Below are positions 1 through 11,270 of a stretch of 64,000 nt of DNA, piece after piece (the stretch's first letter is position 1; every line of letters begins with the position of its first letter). The notes below the pieces were generated by a model. It saw nothing but the letters and a program-made list of their open reading frames with translations, did no database searches and was not told the origin of the DNA. The stretch spans positions 62,323,562 to 62,387,561 of the forward strand of contig CM047426.1 in assembly GCA_026168455.1 (NCBI GenBank), given 5' to 3'. The position numbers and the translations under genes were made by a program. The stretch comes from Theocolax elegans (Eukaryota > Arthropoda > Insecta > Hymenoptera > Cerocephalidae).

Positions 1-666
1 AGGGGGAGTCGTACCGATGACTGCCCCCGACGTCAGCGCGAAAACAATTCGTTAAAAACCTATTAAAGGTCGAGTTATGAGCAACCGATCCGGGAATGAT
101 CGGCTGCTTAACCTGATGGATACTACGTCACACCGTGTGACGTAGATACCTCTGACATAGGGAGCTCTGACGTAGTAGCTGCATGCGTCACGCGCGCCTT
201 CTCTCGTGAAGTGGCTCCCGCGAACCACCGACCTATCTACCCGGGCGGGATTTGTCACGAGAGGGGGAAAAGAGGAACGCATCCTCTCCTGGACCGTACC
301 TGGGGCCTGATTCTGTAACTGTATCGATGGTGACATACAAAATTTTCTGTTTAAAGAAACTTTTTGATTAGCCGAGAAAGTATCTAGCCTCCGGCCTCCG
401 GCACTTCGAATGAGGTTATAACTTCAATCCTTCATTAATATTATAAGGTCAAAGTGTGCTTTTTTACCCGTGAGGGGTATTTAGGTATTTGGGTTATTGG
501 TTTTTTACGCATTATTCTATCAATTAATATTCTCCCCCTTATATCTGAGTCGTTACATATGTTTTATAACCTCAAAACACCAAGATAACACGTAGTGTCA
601 CCATAAGTACCGATACTGGTGTTTATATATATATATATATATAAACATATATATATATATGTATAT
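1..666. other. Unassigned flank
   Basis: I recognise no gene here. The first 330 bases are less AT-rich than the rest and contain a 10-bp perfect hairpin at 123-145 (arms ctacgtcaca and tgtgacgtag, 3-nt loop). The remainder is AT-rich and ends in an (AT)n tract at about 626-666 that abuts the palindromic element. A 94-codon open frame on the minus strand (52-336) shows no domain and is probably chance. Confidence 0.4.
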
Positions 667-2322
667 ATGGGTGGTTCTCTGTGACATCGAAGATGAAAAA
701 AATAAATATTGCTATAACTGTGGGAATATGTTTTAGAGGTATCCAGTAGTTCTCCTGAATTTTTTCAGATTTTTTCTGGGCCATTATTTTAAGTTACAGA
801 GAGTTAAAGTTCACATTTTAGCACTTTTTTGCATTATATGCCCATTTTCATGAATTTTTAGCTCCCAGGGGATGCATTTTTCACTAAAAACATAAGTATG
901 ACTTTTTTTGTAAAATTTTCCGAACTTTTCATTAAAAATACTTTTAAAGACATAAATGTATGCTGTTACACTCTTGTAAGCCATTTAAACCTTAAATAGT
1001 GAAAATCAGCAATTCTGCTCCGGACTCTGGTAACCTAATACTGTCTAAAATATGTCTTTTTATAGTCAGAAACTGCTTAAAAATTTCCAGAGTGGGTCTA
1101 AATCATTAAGATCACTCATGGTCAAAATATCCGGGAAAAGTGCCCGAAATATTAATAGAAATGTATATTTGTTGCCTTATAACGATGAATCTATTAGCAT
1201 GATCATTGCAAAAAAATTTGTGCACTTACCTTGGAGTGGTAGAAAAGTATCTTCACTTGTTTCAGTATCGATCTAATCCCCTGTAAGCTGCTAAAAATAC
1301 AAATATTATTATAAAATTATAAAAAATTATTTTTCAACATTTATAATGCTGGATTTTTAGTTTTACATCCCTTACAAGAATTATAATACTAATCTGAAGG
1401 ATTACTATAAAAGTATCAACATTATTATTATTATTATTCAGCAATACATTGTTTAGATTTCACAAACTTGTCACTGTCACGTTATCATATTATTCATTAT
1501 AATTATATATCCGATTTATTTATATATCTTTTGTATTAAATACGTATATTCAGTTATTGTAATAATGATGTTTATATATTTATAGTAATCCTTCAGATTA
1601 GTATTATAATTCTTGTAAGGGATGTAAAACTAAAAATTCAGTATTATAAATGTTTAAAAATTAATTTTTTACATTTGTATAATAATATTTGTATTTTTAG
1701 CAGCTTACAGGGGATTAGATGGATACTGAAACAAGTGAAGATACTTTTCTACCACTCCAAGGTAAGTGCACAAATTTTTTTGCAATGATCATGCTAATAG
1801 ATTCATCGTTATAAGGCAACAAATATACATTTCTATTAATATTTCGGGCACTTTTCCCGGATATTTTGACCATAAGTGATCTTAATGATTTAGACCCACT
1901 CTGGAAATTTTTAGGCAGTTTCTGACTATAAAAAGACATATTTTAGACAGTATTAGGTTACCAGAGTCCGGAGCAGAATTGCTGATTTTCACTATTTAAG
2001 GTTTAAATGGCTTACAAGAGTGTGACAGCATACATTTATGTCTTTAAAAGTATTTTTAATGAAAAGTTCGGAAAATTTTACAAAAAAAGTCATACTTATG
2101 TTTTTAGTGAAAAATGCATCCCCTGGGTGCTAAAAATTCATGAAAATGGGCATATAATGCAAAAAAGTGCTAAAATGTGAACTTTGACTCTCTGTAACTT
2201 AAAATAATGGCCCAGAAAAAATCTGAAAAAATTCAGGAGAACTACTGGATACCTCTAAAACATATTCCCACAGTTATAGCAATATTTTTTTTTTCATCTT
2301 CGATGTCACAGAGAACCACCCA
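667..2322. repeat. Large palindromic (foldback) element, family P1
   Basis: The sequence from 667 to about 1410 is repeated as its reverse complement from about 1579 to 2322, so two arms of about 744 bp face each other around a spacer of about 170 bp. The outer ends read gggtggttctctgtgaca on one side and its complement on the other. The inner ends read taatctgaaggattacta and its complement. Scattered mismatches show the arms are not an assembly mirror. No transposase is encoded; the 74-codon open frames in each arm are mirror images of one another. The outer flank is an (AT)n tract, so a target duplication cannot be read. A single diverged arm of the same family lies at 27955-28535. I infer a non-autonomous foldback or MITE-like transposon. 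Confidence 0.8.
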
Positions 2323-2588
2323 TTTATATAAACGCAGAAGACTGAAATTGAGTAAATGAAATCGACATCCAATTACTTTGTCGCAGCTTTTCTTAATGAT
2401 GCGTGAATGAATTCGGACAAAATTTGATGTAAACAGAAAATAAATAAATAGGCAAAGCAATGTTTTATAGATTTCATAAAAATAATTAGTATATAATAAA
2501 CGGTTATGAAAGGAAAAATGTAAGGACTGAATTAGCTGTATATAAGGCTTACGCGCCTATACTTGCGTTGGGCGCTATCGCGCCTTTT

Positions 2589-2796
2589 TTTTTTTATTAT
2601 TTTAACGTCGCTCTTTTTATGCTCCCAAACCGGTGCTAATCAGCGCCGGAGATCATACGATGTCTTGGTGAAGAAAGCATTTGTTGAAAATACATTCGCC
2701 AGTGGTGCTTGTATCAATTGGCTGGGGCCGGGAATCGAACCTGGGACCTCCAGATTACGAGCCCGACGCCCTACCGACCGAGTCATCGCAGGCCTC
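2589..2796 (-). mobile_element. tRNA-derived SINE, apparently full length
   Basis: On the minus strand the element opens with a tRNA-like head, continues through an unrelated body and ends in an A-rich tail (the T-run at 2589-2597 on the + strand). It is flanked by an 11-bp direct repeat, tcgcgcctttt, at 2578-2588 and 2797-2807, which is the target-site duplication expected of LINE-mobilised insertion. The terminal body motif (tgattagcacc, then gggagcataaaaagagc) recurs at 53726-53788, confirming a dispersed family. It is inserted just beyond the 3' end of the mariner coding remnant. I infer transcription by RNA polymerase III. Confidence 0.8.
2731..2785 (-). promoter_or_regulatory. SINE internal Pol III promoter (A and B boxes)
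   Basis: The B box reads GGTTCGATTCC on the minus strand (2731-2741) and matches the eukaryotic consensus. The A box reads TGACTCGGTCGG (2774-2785). The intervening sequence can be drawn as an anticodon arm with loop CTCGTAA (anticodon CGT, threonine-like). The stem is weak and the acceptor ends do not pair, so this is a tRNA-derived head rather than a working tRNA gene. Confidence 0.7.
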
Positions 2797-2827
2797 TCGC
2801 GCCTTTTGATTTATTGTTTGACTTATA

Positions 2828-3475
2828 AACTATTTTTCTACATAGTCCCCTTGGACTTGAATACATTTTTTATATCTGTTTTCAAGCTTTGACAAACCTT
2901 GTTTATAAAAATCCGTGCCCTGTTTTTTAAATAATAATTTAACAAAGTCTTTCACTTCATTATTTGAATTGAAGTGATGACCACCCAAACTTTCCTTCAA
3001 GTTAGGAAAAAGAAGAGTCACTTGGTTTGTGTTTTTTTTGCTGAATGAGGCCGTGCATTGTCGTCAAAAAGCAACACTTTTCTCGGTAATTTTTCAGGAC
3101 GCTTTCGTTTAATGGCACTTTTAAGTTTATTTAGCATTTCACAGTAACGATCTGCATTTATTGTGGTACTGGATTCAAGAAGATCCATCAACAGAGCTTT
3201 TTTGTCCCAAAAACTGTGGCCATAATCTTCCCAGCAGAATACTGGATTTTTGCTTTTTGGAACACTCTCTTCTGATTTCGCCCAAACCATACTTTGTCGC
3301 TTCATTTCAGGGTTTGTGTGGTGAACCCACGTTTCACCCACTGTTACAATGCGTTAGTAAACATTTTCGCCTTCATCTTCAAGCATGTTAAGAAATTTTC
3401 CAGTATACTGAAGTCTTTTGTGCTTGTAATCATCTGAAAGCAGTCGAGAAACTCACCTCGTACAAACTCCAGGGG
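2828..3475 (-). pseudogene. mariner-family transposase remnant
   Basis: Minus-strand reading gives recognisable Tc1/mariner pieces in order: a segment ending LLEDEGENVY, a stop, then RIVTVGETWVHH, SFWDKKALL, LLFDDNARPHSA, and finally LFPNLKESLGGHHF through a terminal GDYVE. In the family the first catalytic aspartate sits in the TGDETWVHH motif; here it is glycine (VGETWVHH). The second lies in the DNARPHS motif and is present. The PPYSPDLAPSD segment that carries the third is missing, with a frame change at about 3018-3021. The N-terminal DNA-binding part is absent upstream of about 3475. The copy therefore has two catalytic defects plus stops and is inactive. Confidence 0.85.
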
Positions 3476-3519
3476 ATGTTGTCTTAGAGGAAACGGATAC
3501 ATTCATTTTACAATCGTTT

Positions 3520-4520
3520 CAGTTTAAGATTTCTGGTCCCGTCAATATTATTATAGACCGCACATGTAATTTAATATCTCAGCAAGTGAAGCGTCTTATT
3601 CTGGGAGGTCACCACGACCTGTTTCGACCAATCCAGAGAGGACGTAATTCAGACACCGAGAGATTTTACAGTTGAACCATATACTAGTGATTCATCGCCT
3701 ATTTTAACCTTTAGAACAGTGTCTAAGTTTATGCGCGAAACATACACCTAACTACCCAGGATTATCACCTTAGTTTTATTTACATTTAACTTGAAATTGT
3801 TGTTTTTGGCCCACATATTTACCGCATTAGCATCTTCAATGATACGTTGAACGCTCGTATAAAAATCGATGGGATAAAACGAGTGATGAACCTGTAGGGT
3901 GTCATCCGCGAATATCATGTGATTAGAATGATTTAATACATTAGGTAGATCTTTCATAAATATTGAGAATAATAATGGCCCCAAGACATTGCCGTGCGGT
4001 ACGTCCCTGGACGTGCCGAGCCAGTTCGAGAGTCTTCCAGTTTCATCGGCTACAGCCTGTGAGCGGCCCACAAGATACTGAAGAAACCAGTGTTCAACAC
4101 TTTTGGAGTATCCTATGCGCTTTAATTGTGCGGGGTAATAATCTATGCGGGGTCATCAGATCGAACCCCTTGGAGAAATCAAACAGTATTAGTATTGTAA
4201 TTTTCCTAGAATCAATAGCACATCTGACATCATCCAGAACCCCCACTAAGGTCGTCTGAGTACTATGGACTCTGCGAAAGCCCGCTTCTCTAGATATAAA
4301 TAAATTATTTGATTCTAGATAAAAAGAGTTGATTATGAACTAGCTTTTCTATTATTTTAGAAAGTTCACTGAGTTTCGCAATGGCAAAAAGCAGAAATAT
4401 CTTCCGAAGTTCTGGGTATGTCTCATAAGAAAGTAAATGATTATAGATCTTAGCTATAATTGGTGCAATGTAGGGGCCATGAGCTTGAACATATGATGTC
4501 CTCGATTTTGAAATGGACAA
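3520..4520 (-). pseudogene. Non-LTR reverse transcriptase fragment (family N1)
   Basis: Two minus-strand open pieces (4305-4520 and 3748-4071) encode fingers and palm segments of a non-LTR reverse transcriptase: an IAPIIAKIYNHLL-type start, ELSKIIEKLVHNQL, VLGPLLFSIFMKDLP and the active-site block FADD. Residue order and wording parallel N1 copy A at 13863-15440 (for example LKLNVKKTKVMILGS there, FKLNVNKTKVIILGS here). Noncoding or shifted sequence around 4070-4305 corresponds to the missing middle of the palm. The endonuclease is absent, as expected of a 5'-truncated insertion. Confidence 0.8.
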
Positions 4521-4789
4521 AATTCGAGAAGAAATCGCGTCGGGTTTGTGGTCATGTCAACTGATGTGGTTAGGGCAACTTCGACGGATGCGGGAGCGTC
4601 AACGTCGATACAGCGGGTCTCTCTCCGTTGCTACAGTGGAGCTCCGTTGCGATTCTCGGAATAATGCTGCTATACGAAAAGATGCAAATACGAACGTAGA
4701 AATTCAGGAAATAAAATGATCAAAGCAACAAATTTTTCTAGGTCACGTGATAAATTTATTGGAGAGGTACAAATAAACGTTAAAAATTT

Positions 4790-7201
4790 ATTTCGCAAAT
4801 AGATATGGGTGCATCTGTTTGTACCGTTAAAAATTCGTTAGTTACGCATGGAAATTTCTATAATAAACTATATAATAAATTTCTATAATAAACCATATAA
4901 TAAATTTCTATAATAAATTCAAATTCGAAATTGTGTGAATTCGGGGAACAAATATTTGATCAGTCAGTAAAATCGAACATGCCTGATACTGCACAAAAGT
5001 ACAAAATTATTTTAGGAAGGCTATTTACGGAGGTACTTGATTTGTGTTATATGCAACAAGGGTTTGATTTGACTTTTTCCGAGATTGACCCGAGTATTTT
5101 CCACGATGATAGTAGAAATTCTGATGTATCTTCGAAAAACGTAGACAATGACGAAATAATCGGTTTTATTGATAAGTATTGAAATGTTTTCAAGGGGCAA
5201 GCACCTGTTTTATGTTTTAAAACGGAATGTCTTTTAGAGAAATAATTTTAACTATTATTAATACTGATTTAAATACCGTTGCACGCGAGCCTATTATAGA
5301 AAGTGAAGTCATAGTAGATACTTCGATAACTGTTGAACAAAAGAAATAATTGATTACGATTTTAAACAATAAAAGAATGCGTTTCGAAAAAATATTGACG
5401 AGATAGGTTTAACAGATCAGATAGTTATGGATGTTGAAGTTGAAGAAAATGCTACCATTCATTCGAAACCGTATAGGTTGAAGCTCGCAATCGAGATGAT
5501 TTAGACAAGTTAGTAAATGATTATAAGAGGATTGTGACAGAAACAGAATCTACTTTTGGGAGTCCCGCATTCGTTGTGCGTAATAAGGACGGATCGCCTA
5601 GAATGGTAGTTGATTTTCGAAAATTGGTCTGTGTGACGAAACACATAAATTATCCGTTAGCCTAGTTTGATGATTTAGCTGATAAGCTTAGCGATATTAA
5701 AATTTTTTTGTTTTAGATCTTTCATGTGGGTATTTGTTACGTTTGGCAAATGTTCCACATGATTTTGCAAAACTTTTAAATCTTGTTTTATTTAAAGCGC
5801 GTAAGAAAGGTGTTGTTTCTAAATTTTTCGATGACATATGTATTTTTGTGAAAAACTGAGGATCGTTAATAAAAAATTTAACGCTTGTTTTAGATTTACT
5901 TTTGGAGGCTAATTTAACTCTTAATTTACAAAAATACCAATTTTGTATGAGACAGGTAGAATATTTAGATCATATTATTGGACAAGGGGAGATTAGACCG
6001 GGATAATGAAAAATGGCGGCCTTTGCTAATTTTCCAGATCCGAAAAATAAGAACGGTATTAGAAAATTTTATCGGTTAGAAAATTTTTTAGGCATTTTGT
6101 CGTAAAATTTTCTATAATTGCAAAACCTCTGTCTAACCTTTTGAAATAGAACGCGGAATTTAAATGGCCGCAAAAGCAAGATTTAGCAGTTAAGCCTATT
6201 AAAGAAAAATTAGTTTTGAAACCTGTAATGAAATTGTATAGTTCTAAGGCTTTTCGAACGGAGCTTCATACGACAATGAAAATGATTCTTTACGTTTAGT
6301 TTATGCACTGAGTCAAAGTATAAACGATACTGAACCAAAATATTCGCCTAGTAGATTAGTGTTAATGACGGTCGCTTGGATTTTAGAACGTTTACGTCTA
6401 TTTTTGATGGGAATTAGGTTTAAGGTTGTTACAGACTGTCAAAGCTTAATCCATGTAAATGTTTGGAAAACGAAAAATGCGCAAATCGCTGAGTGAATGA
6501 GTGAGATATCTGAGTTTGATCTAGAGATAGTACGCAGAAAGGGAGAGCAAATAACTCATGTCGATAATTTATTTTGAGCTGTAGTAGACGAAGATAAAAG
6601 TAATTTTGTACATTGCTTATTAAATGCAGAATCGCGCGCAGATGAAGTACTTATTTTTCAGCGATCGGATCTTGATTCATGCGAAATTATTAGTATACTT
6701 AAAAATGAGCTTACTCGGGAAGAAAACAATAAAGTTAGTGTTTTTGTTTTTCGAGACGTCAGTTTATTTAAAAAGGTGATGTGCGAAAATAAAATGTATG
6801 AATTGTATGCTGTACCCAAAGCCATGAGAAAATCGATTGTTATAAGTTACCATGTAAATCAAATAGCAAGATATTTTTATTTTCCTCGTTTGCATAGATA
6901 TGTGCAAGTTCACGGTAATAATTGCCTGGAATGCATTTTAGCAAAAAGAATAGTAGGACCAGGAGAGAAAGAGTTGTATCCTATTGCACCAGGACGGCGA
7001 CCTTTTAATATTGTACATGCTGATCATTTAGGACCTTTTCCGAGTACTCCACGGAATAATAAATATATACTTGGCATTATAAATAATTTAACGAAATTTG
7101 TAACACTTTTTCCTGTTAAGAATGTAGATGCAAAAACTACTATTAAAAAGTTTGAAGGATTTGTAGATCGTTACGAGGCTTCCAGTGGTATAAAGATGAT
7201 T
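4790..7201 (+). pseudogene. Decayed Ty3/gypsy pol (protease, RT, RNase H, integrase)
   Basis: The + strand carries, in the canonical gypsy order, a protease-like IDMGAS (4799 onward), an RT block SPAFVVRNKDGSPRMVVDFR at about 5564-5625, an RNase H segment with VVTDCQSLIHVN at about 6425-6460, and an integrase zinc-binding and core start (HGNNCLEC, then VHADHLGPF) in the open frame 6776-7228. Numerous stops and frame changes interrupt RT and RNase H. A short direct repeat (aatttctataataaa, three times) occupies 4853-4920 just after the protease. LTRs were not identified. The integrase is broken at 7201 by the element described next. This is unrelated in detail to the large gypsy element at 37492-51946. 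Confidence 0.8.
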
Positions 7202-7708
7202 TCATCGTATCAAGATGATTTTTTTTAATTTTGTAGGAAATTTTCTGTACTTTCAAAAAAAAATTATCTAAAATAATTGCGAGTTAATTACACATTTCTA
7301 TATTTCAATCAGGTCTAGAAGCTATACTTTTTTAAAAGACTTATAATTTTGATATCTACTTGGATCATCCCCATTTTTTTCCTAAAAAAATGAATGTACA
7401 GTCGTTATGTGCACTTTCCAAGGAGCAATTTAAAAAATTTAATTCTCTACGTTTTTTTGAACGAGTTATGCACAGTTACATTGTTTGTCGAAAAGCGTAC
7501 TTAACGACGGTATATCTATTTTTTCGGAAAAATTGAGGTGATCCAGGCAAACGTTTAAACTATCAAGTTTTTTAAGAAATCATAGTTGCTAACCCTGATC
7601 AAGTCTTAAAAAATGAGGCATTAATCGCAGTCGTTTTGCATGATCTTTTCTGCAAGTATAGATAATTTTCTCCAAAAATTTCCTAAAAAAATCATCTTGA
7701 TACGATGA
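7202..7708. mobile_element. MITE-like insertion in the gypsy integrase
   Basis: The ends are inverted repeats: tcatcgtatcaagatgattt at the left and its complement at the right, each followed inwards by a taggaaattt-type stretch. The inside has no coding capacity. On both sides the integrase reading resumes: sequence up to 7201 codes for the segment before the second catalytic aspartate, and sequence from 7709 reads SNDGVTST-like, where the family has a SDRGTxFTS-type motif. This dates the MITE after the gypsy copy. I could not define a target-site duplication with confidence. Confidence 0.75.
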
Positions 7709-7775
7709 GTAATGACGGAGTTACGAGTACTTGACAAATGACAATATTTCGATGAAAAATTTTGTTGCGATAACT
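7709..7775 (+). pseudogene. Continuation of gypsy integrase after the MITE
   Basis: The first codons resemble the integrase block around the second catalytic aspartate. A stop follows after about eight codons and the homology fades by about 7775. The fragment matters mainly as proof that 7202-7708 is an insertion. Confidence 0.55.
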
Positions 7776-7854
7776 TAGTTGAGCAGTGTTAATCAAATTA
7801 TGCTTAGAACAATTAATTATTAATTAAATATTAATTTAACAGTTTTGTAAATTA

Positions 7855-8235
7855 CGGTTTAGATACAAAAAGGTTAACACGTTTACGTTTTCTGGCAATA
7901 AGCAACTTCTTTTTGCAGTCACAATATTACCAGCAGAAGAAAACGTTCTCTCCGAAGATGCTAACGTTGCGGGTATCGACGAATATTTGTCTGCTACTTT
8001 ATAAATATTGGAATACTGGTCTTTGTGACTTTTCTACCAGTCTAAGGGACTAAAATCAAAATCAAAAATAGTTATTACTGACATCTGAAGTTCAAGTGCA
8101 TCAGAAGGTTGTTTTTTATGCACTATTTTTAGATGGCTTGCAATGGCTGAAGGAGAAAATTGTATTTAATCTTTTTACCACATAGATTGCAAGTAGATAA
8201 TACAGCATTTTTCCACAGCCGGCTTTTCAATCTTG
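7855..8235 (-). pseudogene. Internally deleted hAT transposase
   Basis: At the higher-coordinate end the minus strand encodes a BED-type zinc finger: W-K-N-A then C-N-L-C (C-x2-C) and, after a frame change, a H-x4-H pair in SHLKIVHKK. It is joined directly to the C-terminal hAT dimerisation motif, with SIPATLASSERTFSSAGNI, then a KRSCLLPENVNVL-type segment. In intact hAT transposases several hundred residues carrying the catalytic core separate these two parts. The structure is that of a deletion derivative retaining both ends. At least one frameshift and one stop are present. Confidence 0.8.
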
Positions 8236-8813
8236 GATTCATATCTTATTACAATCCTATAATTCGGTATAGGTTTGATTGATCGAAAACGATAGATTAA
8301 ACTAACTCTATTGTTTCAAGATTGTCAAGTGTATAAATCTCTTATAGTCTAATGAGAAATTTCACGAATGAAACATTGAGATTATACATGACACGTTAAT
8401 TAAGAGTAATGATCTCATGAAATTTATTAAAAATAACATTCAACACCGCAATAATAAATTAAAATTGAACAAGGATATTAATCATTAGAATTCCAAACTT
8501 AAAGGTCTTGCTTATGTGTATCTACCATTTACAAAAATTTTTCATAAAATGTCCAACATTTTAAGTTTTTATAATATTCAAGCGTTACCTATTGTATATA
8601 AGCAGTTAAACTCTATAATTAAAATAGGGAAAGACAAAGGAGAAAAATGGTATTAAACTAATGTTATTTACAAATTTAGTTGAAAATTGTCCTGCGTCTG
8701 AGGTTCGTGAGACTAAACGTTCTTGAAAAGTTAGAATAAATGAACATAGATAAAATAATAATTTTGAATCTGTTGTTATTAACATAAAACATCGCTTAAT
8801 CACGAATTTATAC
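8236..8813. other. AT-rich interval, nothing recognised
   Basis: No domain, RNA gene or repeat was recognised. A 65-codon minus-strand open frame (8606-8803) has no recognisable motif. Confidence 0.4.
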
Positions 8814-8816
8814 TAA

Positions 8817-9493
8817 CAAGGGAAGTACATGACCTCCGGGAAACGGATCTCATCCTAACTTTGGTATGTCTTTTATAATATAAAAATATGAAGAAAGCCA
8901 AGTTATCTCTTGCCAATGGCCACTTTTACGGAAGTTATTCGACATTCAATAATAATAGCAGTAAAAATTACTTCCAATTCGATCGTTTATAATTCGGAAA
9001 CAAATAAAGATAAACAATCGAACCAAAAACCAGAAGAAAGCTGAGTTCAAGTAGATATGGTTTGAAAAAAAAGAAGCTCAAATTACTTAATTTGAAGCAA
9101 AGTTATGAAGAAAATAAAAAATTGAAGAAATTTTAACCAAAATTTAATATGAAAAATTTATTGTTTCTTTTGGCCTAATAATCTTCAATTTCTTATTTTC
9201 TTCATAACTTTGCTTCAAATTAAGCAATTTGAGCTTCTTTTTTTTCAAACCATATCTACTTGAACTCAACTTTCTTCTGGTTTTTGGTTCGATTGTTTAT
9301 CTTTATTTGTTTCCGAGTTATAAGCGATCGAATTGGAAGTAATTTTTACTGCTATTATTATTGAATGTCGAATAACTTCCGTAAAAGTGGCCATTGGCAA
9401 GAGATAACTTGGCTTTCTTCATATTTTTATATTATAAAAGACATACCAAAGTTAGGATGAGATCCGTTTCCCGGAGGTCATATACTTCCCTTG
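8817..9493. mobile_element. 677-bp palindromic MITE, family H1, copy 1
   Basis: The element begins CAAGGGAAGTACATGACC and ends with the near complement, and each arm of roughly 310 bp is the reverse complement of the other. A 3-bp direct repeat, TAA, flanks it (8814-8816 and 9494-9496). A second copy of exactly the same length (26840-27516) is flanked by TTA. A TWA target duplication is characteristic of PIF/Harbinger transposons, so I infer a Harbinger-type MITE. There is no transposase inside; the 66-codon open frames arise from the arms. Confidence 0.85.
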
Positions 9494-9496
9494 TAA

Positions 9497-10395
9497 GACT
9501 TTAGATGTAGAGAATAACTACAATAAAATATCAATATCTGAAATGATATATATTATGTTGGATATCAATAACATAAGTGTGAAAGACATTAGATTTTTAA
9601 ATAAGACTTATTATCCAATTCCACGAAATTTAAATGCTTAGTAAGTGTTTTGTTTTCGTTTTGGTATCGTGTGTTTGTAACGACCAGCTGATATACATAC
9701 GACGATGTACGTAATAGTTTCGCACTGTTTATTTTGACTCCTTAACGTTCCTGTTAATTTGTATTAAGGTAAAACTTCGTTGTTTTTATTACTTTTTAAA
9801 TTTGAAAATTTTTTATAATATTGTATTTGTAGTGATAGTTAATAGTTTTTATTTAATATAATAAAGGTAACTTGATGAAGTTGGCAGACCAAGCCTAAGA
9901 AACATTGTTAACCTTCATCGGTCACACTTCAGTCAAATCGCACAATAGTCACACTGGATAAATTTCACCCAGCGTCGAGAAAGTAATATTCTGCTTCGAT
10001 GATAAGTCTTATGTATCTAAAAATAATTTTTATGCGTTATTGAAGGTATCCTACGATATTAGTAATGAAAATAAATTTTTTAAACATTAAACATTTTTTT
10101 GTACTTAACATGACAAAAGAGTCATATTTTTAATTAAAAAATTTATATATTTATATAAAATTTTATTTATATTTATTTATGTATATATAATATTGCTCGT
10201 TAAAAAGTATATTTATTTTAATGATTGAATGCGTGCAAAATGTCGAGTTTGAAAGAGTATTTATATTACTCGAATAATGAAGATAAAAGAAGAAAAACTT
10301 ATTATAATATAAAAATATTGTAGATAAATACTTTTTATCGTAATTTTATACTTGTAATGAAAAATTATCAAAAATTCTGAAAAACAATAATTTTT
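9497..10395. other. AT-rich interval, nothing recognised
   Basis: No coding or RNA signal was recognised. The stretch is AT-rich with short open frames only. Confidence 0.4.
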
Positions 10396-10399
10396 ATTT

Positions 10400-11270
10400 T
10401 TTTACATTTCGCCAGTACATTTAATCCATATGCACGCCCCGTGCTCATCATACATTGGACAAAGACAGGAAGAACAAAGACTCGTAATTTTCTTGTCGTT
10501 GCTTTGTTTGCATATAATTTTTGTCGTTCAGCATTTACGGATCCAGATGGAGGATCTTTTTTAAGATTGCTATGACACTTTGCTTTAAACTACTTCGGAT
10601 AGTTGGCACAATGAACTGTTCTTCTAACTGTGGTCGTATAAAGATAATACTCGCAAACATTTAACAGCAGTTATTCTTTTATTAATCCTATCTCTTTGAA
10701 ATTTACATTGCATTAGAATGGGTGCTTTAACAGCCGCTCGTATCGGCCAACGATTTGTCGTTCTGGAAACGGTGTACGCGTGGAAAAGGATATCAAAACA
10801 ATCTGTACCACCTTTAGTCGCATTATTTTTCTTCTGCGTGCGTGACAAGAAAGTTACCCCATTATAAGAGAAACAAAATCTAGTGCCTGACGGATCTCGG
10901 TCAGAAACCTTCATCTCTGCGGGAGTTTCGTGTTTATTTTTCATTCGTTCGAGAAGTGGGATTAATGTGAACCAGTTGCCGGCTGTTACAATTTTATTTG
11001 TGTCGTACATAGGAGTACACTTTGTAAATTCGACGCTGCACCTTAGGTTCTACGTTTTCAAATAATACATCGGCATAAGATGATCTGACCTTCTATCCGG
11101 CACCTTTGTTTCCCAAACGTAGCCATTTTTTCCCCTTAGCTTCGATGCAAGTCTACCGCGTGCTCGTGATAAAAGCGTACGAGCATCGACTGTAAATCAT
11201 TACTTTTACCAGATCATGTATTGTCAGAACATTCTTCTTCTTCCGAGACATTATCAAATCAAAGGAAATC
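10400..11270 (-). pseudogene. piggyBac-family transposase remnant
   Basis: Minus-strand pieces appear in family order. First comes an acidic N-terminal patch (SEEEECSDN) near 11250, then a RGKNGYVWETKVPDRR-type segment near 11080-11130. An open frame follows (10624-11010) with AGNWFTLIPL, KGGTDCFD and SRTTNRWPIRA, and finally a cysteine-rich C-terminal tail with CSSCLC and CPMYDEHGAC near 10430-10480. In piggyBac the NWFTS and TKGGVD blocks flank the catalytic aspartate region. Here the long stretch between the N-terminal piece and NWFT is missing, and the KKNNATKGG join suggests a second internal loss. Stops and frame changes show it is inactive. Confidence 0.8.

Noticed and set aside
2725..2796. 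Functional tRNA-Thr gene
   Set aside because: The acceptor ends do not pair, the anticodon stem is weak, and the sequence continues into a body with an A tail and TSD, so it is a SINE head.
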